This document shows positions 35,219 through 43,815 of a stretch of 64,000 nucleotides of DNA, in pieces. The translations under genes and the position numbers were made by a program. Positions within the stretch are counted from its first letter, which is position 1. Each line of letters starts with the position of its first letter. Under the pieces are notes generated by a model, which searched no databases, was not told the DNA's origin, and saw only the letters and a list, made by a program, of their open reading frames with translations. Origin of the DNA: Ruegeria atlantica (GTDB lineage: Bacteria > Pseudomonadota > Alphaproteobacteria > Rhodobacterales > Rhodobacteraceae); contig WQBJ01000004.1 of assembly GCA_013032095.1 (NCBI GenBank), positions 124,001 to 188,000 on the forward strand, read 5' to 3'.

Positions 35219-37573
35219 TCATTTCGGGATAAGGTCTGGAACGATGGTCACAATCGACGGGAAGGACCACAGGATCGCAATCCCCACCACCTGAATGATC
35301 ACGAAGGGTATGATCCCGCGATAGATATGGCCGGTCGTCACCTCTTTCGGTGCAACGCCCCGCAAGTAGAACAGCGCAAAACCAAAGGGTGGTGTCAGGA
35401 ACGAGGTCTGCAGGTTCACCGCCACCATGATCGTCACCCACTTTGGATCGAACGACCCGCCATAGATTACGGGACCCACAATCGGGATCACGATGTAGAT
35501 GATCTCGAGGAAATCCAGCACAAAGCCCAGAATGAACAGCACCAGCATCACGATCAGGAAGACAGTGAACTCGTTGTCAAAGCTGCGCAGGAACTGCTGG
35601 ATGTAGTGCTCACCGCCGAACGAAATCACCACCAGGTTCAGCAACTGCGACCCGATCAGGATGGTGAACACCATCGAGGTCACCTTCGCCGTCTCACGCA
35701 CCACCGGGGTCAGAACGCCGCTGGAGAACAGGATCCAGCAGGCATAGAACAAGCCGAACAGTGCATAGAGGTAAGCCGAATATGCAAAGATGAAGGCAAT
35801 CCAGCTTTCAACCGAAACATCACCCTGATTGATACGAAGGTCGAAGTTGATCCCCATCAGCATGCAGATGATGATGGCAAAGGTCGACCAGATGATCACC
35901 TTGCCCGAGCGTCCCTGATCCTGCAGCTTTCGATAAGCCGCCAGCATGATGGCTCCGCCTGCCCCCAGCGCCGCCGCCGGTGTCGGGTTGGTGATACCGC
36001 CGAGAATAGATCCCAGTACCGCGATGATCAGAACCAACGGAGGGAATACCACACGGATCAGGTCGTTGGTGGCGCATCGTTCAGCCGCGAATTTGCAGCC
36101 GTAGATCGCCATTGCGAAAGGCAATGCCATGATCAGGAAGGTCGCTCCTGAGGAAGTGGTTGGCGCGATCAAAAGCATATCCAACAACAACATCAGCAAC
36201 AGACCGATGGCCCCGATGATCAGCGGCTGCGTCGATTTCGACGGCGCAATTCCACGGCCCATCAACAGGGTCAGCCCCAGCAGAACAACAATGATAGCAA
36301 CGCCGGTACCGATGGGCGCCGCTGCTGCGATCTTGGCTTCTTTGGCAGCGGCCAGTTCTTCCTCGGTCAAACGTTGCGCCTGCGTGACACCACCGGCTTC
36401 GTTCAGTGCCTGCTGCTCGGCTACCGCCTGATCCCAGGCGGATTGACCGTGCAGTTCGATCATCGAGGCTTTGCACTCTTCGGATACGTTTGTGCGCAGC
36501 GAGGCGCCTTCTCCGATATCCGAAAACGCCGAGACTGTGATGTTCTGGCTGCCAATCATACCTGCGCTACCCAGCAGAACCGCGCCGACGATCAGCGCAA
36601 CCGGCGCACCTAGCAGCCATGTCAGCCCTTCGCTGCGGGTGATCGGCTCGCCACCGCCACCGCCCAGTTCCACGGCAGGAGCTTTCTCAGGGTTCATCAA
36701 GGCATAGCCAAAGGCGTAAAGAGCATAGAGCAAGGCCAGCATGATCCCCGGCAGCAGCGCCGCTTGGAACAGTGTACCAACCGAGACCACCGCAGGCTCA
36801 CCCAGATAGGTCAGTGCATCTGTGCACCCTGCCTCAACCGCGCGCGTCTCCTGCGCGGTCGAATACAGGTCGCCGGCCAACGTACCCAGCAGAACGATCA
36901 CGATTGACGGCGGGATGATCTGCCCCAGTGTCCCCGAGGCCGCGATCACACCGGTCGCCAATTCTGGAGAATAGTTGTTTCGCAGCATTGTCGGCAACGC
37001 CAGCAGACCCATGGTCACAACAGTCGCCCCCACGATCCCGGTCGAAGCCGCCAAAAACGCGCCCACAACTACGATCGAAACGGCCAGACCGCCCGGCAGC
37101 GGACCAAACACGCGCGCCATCGTGGTCAGCAGATCGTTTGCGATCCTTGAGCGTTCCAGTGTGATCCCCATCAAGACAAACATCAGAACGGCTAGCAGGG
37201 TTTCGATGGATTGCCCGGCCAGAACCCGTTCATTGATACGGTTCACGATAAAGGACACGTTGCGATCCAACGCGGTTTCCCAGCCTGAGGGGAAGACCGG
37301 CTCGCCAAACGTTGGCAACTCCGGGTATCGGAACACGGATATCGTTTCCGGTTTGATGCCCGAGTTCACAAGATCCCGATAGGCTTGTGTGCCTGTATCA
37401 ACCGCCTGATGGATCAGCAGTCCGGCGCTGTCCAATGCCGCGATGATCCCAAAAGAGATGATACCAGCCCCACCGATGGCGAAGGCCACCGGGAAACCGG
37501 ACAGGATGCCTCCGAAAAGGCAGAAGAATACGATAATGAGGCCTATCTCGACGCCATCAAGTCCGAATAGCAT
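35219..37573 (-). CDS. dctM: TRAP transporter large permease (DctM family), long form
   Basis: 784 aa with about a dozen or more hydrophobic segments. The usual DctM has ~430 aa; here a large insert is present, including a polar stretch (about residues 350-405) with NVSEECKASMIELHGQSAWD and an Ala/Glu-rich helix. DctM elements are seen in the N-half (FLAASTGIVGATVVTMGLLALP, ASGTLGQIIPPSIVIVLLG) and the C-end (TSFLTPPFGFALFYLRGVAP). It works with dctQ and dctP as a sodium-driven organic acid importer. Confidence 0.9.
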   Translation of the reverse strand: MLFGLDGVEIGLIIVFFCLFGGILSGFPVAFAIGGAGIISFGIIAALDSAGLLIHQAVDTGTQAYRDLVNSGIKPETISVFRYPELPTFGEPVFPSGWETALDRNVSFIVNRINERVLAGQSIETLLAVLMFVLMGITLERSRIANDLLTTMARVFGPLPGGLAVSIVVVGAFLAASTGIVGATVVTMGLLALPTMLRNNYSPELATGVIAASGTLGQIIPPSIVIVLLGTLAGDLYSTAQETRAVEAGCTDALTYLGEPAVVSVGTLFQAALLPGIMLALLYALYAFGYALMNPEKAPAVELGGGGGEPITRSEGLTWLLGAPVALIVGAVLLGSAGMIGSQNITVSAFSDIGEGASLRTNVSEECKASMIELHGQSAWDQAVAEQQALNEAGGVTQAQRLTEEELAAAKEAKIAAAAPIGTGVAIIVVLLGLTLLMGRGIAPSKSTQPLIIGAIGLLLMLLLDMLLIAPTTSSGATFLIMALPFAMAIYGCKFAAERCATNDLIRVVFPPLVLIIAVLGSILGGITNPTPAAALGAGGAIMLAAYRKLQDQGRSGKVIIWSTFAIIICMLMGINFDLRINQGDVSVESWIAFIFAYSAYLYALFGLFYACWILFSSGVLTPVVRETAKVTSMVFTILIGSQLLNLVVISFGGEHYIQQFLRSFDNEFTVFLIVMLVLFILGFVLDFLEIIYIVIPIVGPVIYGGSFDPKWVTIMVAVNLQTSFLTPPFGFALFYLRGVAPKEVTTGHIYRGIIPFVIIQVVGIAILWSFPSIVTIVPDLIPK

Positions 37574-37590
37574 TGTCTTGGTCTCCGTCC

Positions 37591-38526
37591 TTAATGTACG
37601 CCTTCGTAGGCTTCTTCGCCCTCACCAAGGCTGTCCTTGTCGAGGTATTTATCGGCACTTTCCGGCCCTTCCACGTATTCCAGATACGACCGGTACAGGA
37701 ATGCAATCGCCTGCAAGAACACGAGCCCGGCAAAGGCTACCAGCATGATCTTGAACAGGAAGTACGCGGTGAAGCCGTTGGGGCTGAAGCCGATGGTCTC
37801 GACATTCCAGCGCATCGCTTTCGACTTCAGCAGCAGGCGCTCCAGAGTGTCACTGGCCGAGGGTTTCGGCACGATCAGGTGTCGCCACATAAAGTACCAG
37901 CCATACATCCAGACCATCACTGCCAGGGGCATCATGAAGAAAACCGAGCCCAGCATGTCGATCACTTTCTTGGTACGGAACCGTGCCGGGGCATAGAATA
38001 GGTCAACCCGAACATGCCCGCCCTGCACGAAGGTGTAACCCACGCAAAGAGACACCACCAAAGCATTGTAAAACTTCAACATTTCAGCATACCAGCTGAT
38101 GTCATATTGAAGTGGGATACCAAAGGCGATCACAATGTCAGGGCGAGTGAAAATCCGCTGCATGATCACGATAATGATCTGCTGCAACACCATCAGTAGG
38201 CCCGCCCAGGCAAAGAAACGTCCCAAGGTATTGGTGAATCCTTCGAGACCCCGCACGCAGCCCCACATGAAGTTGGTGCGGACCATTCCGATGATCGTGA
38301 TGACTAAGAAAATTGCAAAAACCGCAAAGAAGAACTCAACCGATCCGCCATAGTAGACGAAGCGCATGACAGCTTCTTTGTCGGACCAGTCCAGCCAGAG
38401 GCTGGGATGGGTCAGCGCGTAACCGATATTGTAGAAGGCTTGCGCCAGACTTTGCAGAACCCAGACAATCCCGCCGCCCACTGCGGCAAGAGCGTCGGTT
38501 AAACCAACCGAGCTGCTGTCGTCCAT
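37591..38526 (-). CDS. dctQ: TRAP transporter small permease (DctQ family), long form
   Basis: 311 aa, longer than the usual 160-200. Hydrophobic segments at about 65-90, 110-130, 157-175, 200-222 and 265-290. The FVQGGHVRVDLFY segment is the DctQ hallmark. ATG at 38526 behind AGGGAC; a GTG 12 nt upstream is an alternative. It lies 17 nt before dctM and 122 nt after dctP. Confidence 0.88.
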   Translation of the reverse strand: MDDSSSVGLTDALAAVGGGIVWVLQSLAQAFYNIGYALTHPSLWLDWSDKEAVMRFVYYGGSVEFFFAVFAIFLVITIIGMVRTNFMWGCVRGLEGFTNTLGRFFAWAGLLMVLQQIIIVIMQRIFTRPDIVIAFGIPLQYDISWYAEMLKFYNALVVSLCVGYTFVQGGHVRVDLFYAPARFRTKKVIDMLGSVFFMMPLAVMVWMYGWYFMWRHLIVPKPSASDTLERLLLKSKAMRWNVETIGFSPNGFTAYFLFKIMLVAFAGLVFLQAIAFLYRSYLEYVEGPESADKYLDKDSLGEGEEAYEGVH

Positions 38527-38605
38527 GATGTCCCTCACTCAGCTGAATATCTGTCAGTTCCACCTTAGCAGGGGCTGCAGGATTCAGAGAATATGTATTG
38601 AAAAA

Positions 38606-38629
38606 GAGGCCCCACATACGTGAGGCCTC
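38606..38629 (-). terminator. Intra-operon hairpin between dctP and dctQ
   Basis: On the minus strand GAGGCCTCAC-GTAT-GTGGGGCCTC (10-bp stem, one mismatch) is followed by TTTTT, 19 nt after the dctP stop. It looks like a partial terminator that would give more dctP than dctQM mRNA. Confidence 0.65.
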
Positions 38630-38648
38630 AGAGGTTTCAGGGGCTTAC

Positions 38649-39734
38649 TCAGCCACCCAGAACGCGGACGCGCTGCTGTACATAGTAGCCGTCCGACTTA
38701 TTGATCCACGACGCCGACGTGGCCAGCGAGTCTTCGAACGAACCACGGATTTTGGCGAACAGTTCGTCACTCATGTTCTCGTCCATGACCTCGGCCGAGG
38801 CTTTGCCGAACGCATCCCAGACATCGTCCGAGAATTGCAGCGTTTTAACGCCCTGCGACTGCAGACGCGCCAGCGCCGCACCGTTGTTGGCCAGTGTTTC
38901 GGCCAACTGATAATGGGTCGTTGCCATCGACGCATAACGCATGATCGCCTGCTGAGCCGGTGTCAGCTCGTTCCAAACATCCAGGTTAACCGACGCGGCC
39001 AGACCCGAACCCGGCTCATGGAAGCCCGCAGTGTAGTAGACCTTGGCTACCTCTTGGAAACCGGCGCGTTCGTCAGCCATCGGGCCAACCCACTCCAGAC
39101 CGTCCAGCGCGCCCGAAGACAGCGCCTGATACAGTTCGCCGCCCGGAATGTTCTGAACCGAGGCGCCCAGTTTACCCAACACCTTGCCGCCCAGACCGGG
39201 CATACGGAATTTCAGACCGTTGAAGTCCGCCGCCGAGTTGATCTCATTCCGGAACCAGCCACCAGACTGCGAGCCCGAGTTACCAGCCAGCAGGCCCTTG
39301 AGGTTGAAGATCTGCCCCAGTTCGTCATGCAGCTCTTCGCCGCCACCGTGGTAGTACCAGTTGGTCAGTTCCTGCGCGGTGCCGCCAAAGGGCACTGCGG
39401 TGAAGTAGGCATAGCCCGGGTGCTGACCGATGAAGTAATAGTCGGCCGAGTGATACATGTCGGCCTGACCCGACGACACGGCGTCGAATACTTCCAGCGC
39501 GCCTACTAGTTCGCCCGGTGCCTTCTTTTCGATGGTCAGCTGACCGTCGGACATTTCGCCGACCATCTGCTCCATATAGCTGGCGGCGTCATCCAGAACG
39601 GCAAAGCCGCGCGGCCAGGATGTCACCATTGTCAGGGTCCGCTTACCCTGCGCATAAGCCGGTGCGGCCAGAGCGGTAGCGGCAGCAGCGCCGCTTCCCA
39701 GCGCCGTTTTTTTCAAAAATGAACGACGATCCAT
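38649..39734 (-). CDS. dctP: TRAP transporter substrate-binding protein, TakP-like
   Basis: 361 aa. The N-terminus MDRRSFLKKTALGSGAAAA is a twin-arginine (Tat) signal ending APAYA. The DctP-fold body has GGWFRNEI, FNGLKFRMPGLGGKV and GALDGLEWVGPMADE, which resemble TakP of Rhodobacter sphaeroides, a binder of 2-oxo acids. It presumably captures a 2-oxo acid or related organic acid in the periplasm; the exact ligand is inference. RBS GGGAGGA. Confidence 0.88.
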   Translation of the reverse strand: MDRRSFLKKTALGSGAAAATALAAPAYAQGKRTLTMVTSWPRGFAVLDDAASYMEQMVGEMSDGQLTIEKKAPGELVGALEVFDAVSSGQADMYHSADYYFIGQHPGYAYFTAVPFGGTAQELTNWYYHGGGEELHDELGQIFNLKGLLAGNSGSQSGGWFRNEINSAADFNGLKFRMPGLGGKVLGKLGASVQNIPGGELYQALSSGALDGLEWVGPMADERAGFQEVAKVYYTAGFHEPGSGLAASVNLDVWNELTPAQQAIMRYASMATTHYQLAETLANNGAALARLQSQGVKTLQFSDDVWDAFGKASAEVMDENMSDELFAKIRGSFEDSLATSASWINKSDGYYVQQRVRVLGG

Positions 39735-39835
39735 CAAGTCAGTCCTCCCAAAATCGTGATCTGCCTCTCGGGGCAGTTGATCGTTGTCGATGAGCGGGAT
39801 CATATCCAAGCATTTGATGATTAAAATACCTACTA

Positions 39836-39843
39836 CTACGTAG
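39836..39843. promoter_or_regulatory. Palindrome in the dctP/kinase divergent region
   Basis: CTACGTAG, preceded by TACTAC, lies between dctP (minus) and the histidine kinase (plus). It is a plausible binding site for the LuxR-type response regulator encoded next door. The rest of 39735-39968 shows no gene. Confidence 0.35.
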
Positions 39844-39968
39844 AAACAGTCATTCCTGTGGCCAAAATACTGAATTCACCACAAAATTTGTTGCCTGTGT
39901 ATCTTGCAATCCCCTGCACCGCACGACCTGACTTTGCTTTTTGCTCAAATTTTGCCTATCGCAGAGAT

Positions 39969-41402
39969 ATGGGGAGATTCCGCAACGCCTTTCGACCAAA
40001 CTACGCGCAGAAGTTGTCTCTGCTGGCAACGCTGCCACTGATCGTGGCCGTGGCGGCAATTGCAATCCTGGTCGCGCACCAGTCCCGCAAACTGGCCGAG
40101 CGTGAAATCGACCAACTCGAGGCGCAGTTGATCGAAGCCAAAAAGGCTGAGTTGCGCAACTACGTCACTCAGGCACGTAACGGGTTCTACTTCGTCTACG
40201 GCTCGGCGCAGCCCGACGATCAGGAAGCCAAGGATCAGGTCGCTCAAATCCTGTCGGCAATGATCTACGGCGATGACGGGTTCTTTTTCGTTTATGACTA
40301 TGACGGCACTAATCTGGTCAGCCCGCGCCAGACTGAGTTCATCAACAAGAACTGGAGCGGCCTGAGCGACAGCGAAGGCACCCCGATCGTGGATGAGCTG
40401 ATCCGGATCGCCCGGCAGGGCGCAGGGTATCACACCTATCTGTGGCCCAAACCTTCGACCGGGGAAGAGGCGCAGATGATCACTTATGTCACCAGTTTCC
40501 CAAGTTGGCAGTGGGCGGTCGGCACTGGTGTGTTCATCGACGACGTGGTCGCCTCGATCGCTGCTGCTCGGGCAGAAGTCCAGGCCCGCGTACGCCGAAC
40601 ATTTTACTATATCGGTGGCATCACCCTTGCGGCTGTTCTGGTTGTTTTTGCCTCGGGCATGTTTCTGAATTTTCGAGAGCGGCGGTTGGCGGATGCCAAA
40701 CTGAAGGAACTGACCCAGCGCGTGCTCGACGCGCAGGAAGAAGAGCGTGGCCGCGTGGCCCGCGAGTTGCATGACGGGATCAGTCAGATCCTCGTTGGCG
40801 TGCGCTACGCGCTGGACAATGCGCGGCGGCGACTTGCGCGCGGCGATGACGACGGGGCCCGCGACCCTCTGGATAAGGGGATCGATAATCTGGGTACCGC
40901 CATTACTGAGGTTCGCCGCATCAGCCGCGATCTGCGACCTGGGGTGTTGGACGATCTGGGCCTCGGACCTGCGGTCAAAGCACTGACCGACGATTTCCGC
41001 GAGCGCACCGAGATCGAGACCGAGTTCACGACCGTAGTCTTTCGCAACCGACTGGATCAGGACGCTAAAATCGCACTCTACCGCATCGCGCAAGAAGCCC
41101 TGACGAATATCGAGCGCCATGCTGACGCGACCCGTGTTACAATCGACCTGCGCGGCCATAAAAAGGGCGCGACCATGCGCATCACCGACAACGGCCGTGG
41201 CCTACCCCGCGAGACCGACGGCGTCAGCACAGGAATCGGGCTGCGTAACATGCAGGAACGGATAGAACAGCTTGACGGGAAGCTGCGTATTCTGTCATCA
41301 CGCGGACCGCACGGCGGAACGGTAATCGAGGTCACCCTACCGCTGAGCCACCTGCTTCCACCGCAGGAGGACGCAATACAGAACCGAAAGGCCGGCACAT
41401 GA
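39969..41402 (+). CDS. Cache-domain sensor histidine kinase (NarX/DegS type)
   Basis: 477 aa. TM1 at about 18-36, a periplasmic single Cache domain (about 40-205, with GDDGFFFVYDYDGTNLVSP), TM2 at about 212-235, a HisKA_3 dimerisation domain with phospho-acceptor His268 in RVARELHDGIS, and an HATPase (ALTNIERHADATRV, ITDNGRGL, GIGLRNMQERI). Its divergence from the TRAP operon suggests it senses the transported organic acid. Confidence 0.9.
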   Translation: MGRFRNAFRPNYAQKLSLLATLPLIVAVAAIAILVAHQSRKLAEREIDQLEAQLIEAKKAELRNYVTQARNGFYFVYGSAQPDDQEAKDQVAQILSAMIYGDDGFFFVYDYDGTNLVSPRQTEFINKNWSGLSDSEGTPIVDELIRIARQGAGYHTYLWPKPSTGEEAQMITYVTSFPSWQWAVGTGVFIDDVVASIAAARAEVQARVRRTFYYIGGITLAAVLVVFASGMFLNFRERRLADAKLKELTQRVLDAQEEERGRVARELHDGISQILVGVRYALDNARRRLARGDDDGARDPLDKGIDNLGTAITEVRRISRDLRPGVLDDLGLGPAVKALTDDFRERTEIETEFTTVVFRNRLDQDAKIALYRIAQEALTNIERHADATRVTIDLRGHKKGATMRITDNGRGLPRETDGVSTGIGLRNMQERIEQLDGKLRILSSRGPHGGTVIEVTLPLSHLLPPQEDAIQNRKAGT

Positions 41403-42037
41403 CCATCCGAGTTCTCATTGTCGACGACCACCCGATGGTGGCCGAAGGGATACAATCGATTCTTGAAAGCTATGATGAGATCGAAGTGGTGGGCACGCTT
41501 GGCACCGGGCAAGAGGCGGTTGATCAGGCCGCCGAGCTGTCTCCGGATGTCATCCTGATGGACCTGAACATGCCAGGTCTGGGTGGACTCAGTGCCACGG
41601 AAATCATTCTTGAACGCCTGCCCGACACCCGCATCCTCATCCTGTCGATGCATGACAGCCCCGAATATATCTCGACCGCACTCAACCACGGCGCCAAGGG
41701 ATACGTCCTCAAGGATGTTCCGACCGATGAGATCAAACAGGCAATCGACGCAGTGATGCGCGGCGAGCTATACCTCTGCACCGGGGCAAGCGGCTCTTTG
41801 CAGCCCAAGCTAGGTGGCGCCCGTGAGGCACTAACCGGACGCGAACAAACCATTCTATTGGAATTGGCACAGGGCAAATCCAACAAAGAGGTCGCGCAAG
41901 CACTGGAAATTTCGGTCCGCACCGTCGAGACCCATCGCAAGAACATCAAGCGCAAACTGGGTATTTCATCAACTGCGGGCCTGACCCGCTACGCACTTGA
42001 ACACGGTGTCCTGCAAGGCACCAGCCCCGGTTTCTGA
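41399..42037 (+). CDS. LuxR/NarL-family response regulator
   Basis: 212 aa. Receiver domain with Asp55 in VILMDLNMPG and the DD pair at 9-10, Lys in YVLKDVPTDE, and a C-terminal LuxR helix-turn-helix (LTGREQTILLELAQGKSNKEVAQALEISVRTVETHRKNIKRKLG). Overlaps the kinase by 4 nt (ATGA), so the two form one two-component system, probably controlling dctPQM. Confidence 0.92.
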   Translation: MTIRVLIVDDHPMVAEGIQSILESYDEIEVVGTLGTGQEAVDQAAELSPDVILMDLNMPGLGGLSATEIILERLPDTRILILSMHDSPEYISTALNHGAKGYVLKDVPTDEIKQAIDAVMRGELYLCTGASGSLQPKLGGAREALTGREQTILLELAQGKSNKEVAQALEISVRTVETHRKNIKRKLGISSTAGLTRYALEHGVLQGTSPGF

Positions 42038-42117
42038 CAATTCCCCCGCAGCGCGCAGCGTTGCCCGACCCAACCGGCGGAGATGCGCCGCAGGCTCATT
42101 GACAACGGGCGGGAGCC

Positions 42118-42501
42118 CTACCCTCTCGGTCGAATGTCCTGACCAAAGAACACCAGTGTCCCGTCTTCGTCGATTACGTGGAATTCTCGCTGCAGGTAGG
42201 GCTGATCAAAGGGGGGACGAACGCGCCCCTCGGATAAATCTGCCAGACCACTGCGCAAGCTTTCGTACAAATCGTCTATCCCGTCCACGTCCACATAAAA
42301 AGACTGGTCCTCTCCCAAGGGTCGACCATCATCCCGGGGAGGGCATTCCAGCAATCGGATCGCCACGGACCCAAGCGACAGAAACGCATAGTTGTCTTGT
42401 CGGAAGCCACAAGAAAATCCCAAGCGGTCACAGTAGAAATCAATCTGCTTTTGCAAAGAAGAACACAAAACAAATGGCGTAAGCTGCAAAATCTTGGGCA
42501 C
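42118..42501 (-). CDS. VOC-family (bleomycin-resistance-like) protein
   Basis: 127 aa, one VOC domain (LTPFVLCSSLQKQIDFYCDRLGF; FYVDVDGIDDLYESL; REFHVIDEDGTLVFFGQ). Role unknown; resistance should not be assumed. It is 46 nt downstream of the oxygenase gene on the same strand, so a shared transcript is possible. Confidence 0.75.
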   Translation of the reverse strand: MPKILQLTPFVLCSSLQKQIDFYCDRLGFSCGFRQDNYAFLSLGSVAIRLLECPPRDDGRPLGEDQSFYVDVDGIDDLYESLRSGLADLSEGRVRPPFDQPYLQREFHVIDEDGTLVFFGQDIRPRG

Positions 42502-42547
42502 ACGACCCTCCGGTTTTCAAAATGATCCGATGTCACCCTAACACAGC

Positions 42548-43393
42548 TCAGTCCAGCAACTGATCCTTTCTCAGCCCTTCGCGCTCATGATGATGCGGTA
42601 ACACGCGTCCATAAAGCTGCCGGGTGCGCTCGACGCCACCACACATTCCCTCAGCTTCGACAAACGAGAAGATCCCGACATACCGGCTGCGCGTGCCAGT
42701 CACCGGAGCAACCCGGTGCAGGGCATAGCGACCTTTGAAAATCTGTAAATCACCCGGCTGCAACTCCAGCTCTCGTACCCGCGCCCGGTTTCCATCCAGA
42801 ACCGAGGCCACGGACCTAAAGTTTTCGTCCTCCGGCGTACGAAGGTTGGGCACATATTCAAATGTACCTCCCGCCTCTCCGTTCTGAATGGCCAAAGTGA
42901 CGGTGTAATTGTTCGTGTCGAAATGCCATGGAAAGCCCTGCCCCTCTTCGACCACGTTGATGATCACATCAGCCAACGGATCATCATAGCGAAAGAACCG
43001 GTCCTCTGGTTCGTCCAGCGCATCCCTTACAAAAGGCATAAACCACTCATACTCATAGATGCGGCGCAGTGGACCAGATGCAGGAAAGTTATCCGCCGGG
43101 ACAAAGGCATTTGAACGGTCATAGAAGCGGCGGATCGGGTGACCAATTCCGAACCGCGGATCGTCTTTGGTAAAATAGGCGTTTGTTCTGTTGAAGGACC
43201 GGTGTGCATTCGGCGCGACCTCGTCCGCTTCGTTCACAAGCAGTTCCAATCCATCCGCGTGAACAAAGCCCGGCAGCACGGCGCACCCATCCTGATCCAG
43301 CTCTCGCCGCAAATCCGAAATCATCTGATCATAGGCCCGAGAATCCGGCCGATCGATCGGATACCGCCCCAGGTCAATCAAGTCCTGTAGCAT
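42548..43393 (-). CDS. 2-oxoglutarate/Fe(II) oxygenase, HalD/BesD-like, with intact Asp
   Basis: 281 aa with a phytanoyl-CoA/2OG double-stranded beta-helix. Metal ligands are His157 and Asp159 in FPWHFDTNNY and His226 in RYALHRVAPV, with Arg near 235-237 for 2-oxoglutarate. By recall the sequence resembles the HalD/BesD group of free amino acid halogenases; those have Gly or Ala at the Asp position, so this one should hydroxylate instead. Substrate unknown. Confidence 0.7.
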   Translation of the reverse strand: MLQDLIDLGRYPIDRPDSRAYDQMISDLRRELDQDGCAVLPGFVHADGLELLVNEADEVAPNAHRSFNRTNAYFTKDDPRFGIGHPIRRFYDRSNAFVPADNFPASGPLRRIYEYEWFMPFVRDALDEPEDRFFRYDDPLADVIINVVEEGQGFPWHFDTNNYTVTLAIQNGEAGGTFEYVPNLRTPEDENFRSVASVLDGNRARVRELELQPGDLQIFKGRYALHRVAPVTGTRSRYVGIFSFVEAEGMCGGVERTRQLYGRVLPHHHEREGLRKDQLLD

Positions 43394-43615
43394 ATTCCGC
43401 CTCCCTCACCTGTTCATCTGAGATCAGCGTGGCTCAGCGAAATGCACCTCTCATGTCAAAATTAGACATCGCTCTGACGCTTTCAGACCATCCGAAAATG
43501 CTCCCTACGGCTCAATTCGGGCGCAATTTCTCGGAAATTCCCAACCTGCGTCAATCTGCGCAATAAAATGTCGCAAAATTCTCCTCCTTGGTTACAAAAT
43601 TGGTGCAATTGCCTG
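43394..43615. other. Intergenic region upstream of the ilv leader
   Basis: No gene or tRNA seen. The region separates the oxygenase (minus) from the ilv promoter (plus) and should hold the oxygenase promoter. Short frames in it lack ribosome sites or similarity. Confidence 0.5.
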
Positions 43616-43642
43616 TTGACGCCCCTTCCCCTCGCTCATAAT
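43616..43642 (+). promoter_or_regulatory. Promoter of the ilvB-ilvN operon
   Basis: TTGACG (43616-43621), a 15-nt spacer and CATAAT (43637-43642) precede the leader peptide by about 30 nt. The spacing is short but the hexamers are good. Confidence 0.5.
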
Positions 43643-43673
43643 GTCCCTGCACGCAAAAAAGGAGCCTCTGGCG

Positions 43674-43721
43674 ATGAAAGCGCTAGTCGTAATCGTAGGA
43701 ACAACGCGCATGGGCCGGTAA
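43674..43721 (+). CDS. ilvL: ilv leader peptide
   Basis: A 15-residue peptide MKALVVIVGTTRMGR, behind AAAAAAGGAGCCTCTGGCG. Five consecutive branched-chain codons (Leu-Val-Val-Ile-Val) and two Thr codons are placed where a stalled ribosome would control the downstream hairpins. The end of the frame overlaps the antiterminator arm. Confidence 0.8.
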   Translation: MKALVVIVGTTRMGR

Positions 43722-43748
43722 CGGTAAACCATAATCGAACCCATGCGC
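43706..43748 (+). promoter_or_regulatory. Antiterminator of the ilv attenuator
   Basis: GCGCATGGG (43706-43714) and CCCATGCGC (43740-43748) form a perfect 9-bp stem. Its right arm shares two bases with the terminator stem at 43747 and is packed against it, so the two are expected to be exclusive. The left arm is inside the last leader codons. Confidence 0.65.
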
Positions 43749-43775
43749 CTCCGAAAATCTCGGGGGCTTTTTTTT
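43747..43775 (+). terminator. Attenuator terminator upstream of ilvB
   Basis: GCCTCCGA-AAATC-TCGGGGGC (8-bp stem, one G.U) directly followed by eight T, 40 nt before the ilvB start. A textbook intrinsic terminator in a leader region. Confidence 0.85.
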
Positions 43776-43815
43776 GGCAAAACGCAAGACACATGTCGCG
43801 AACGGAGCAAAGCAG

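Noticed and set aside
42548..43393. Amino acid halogenase
   Set aside because: The Fe ligand Asp159 is present, which argues against halide binding at the iron.
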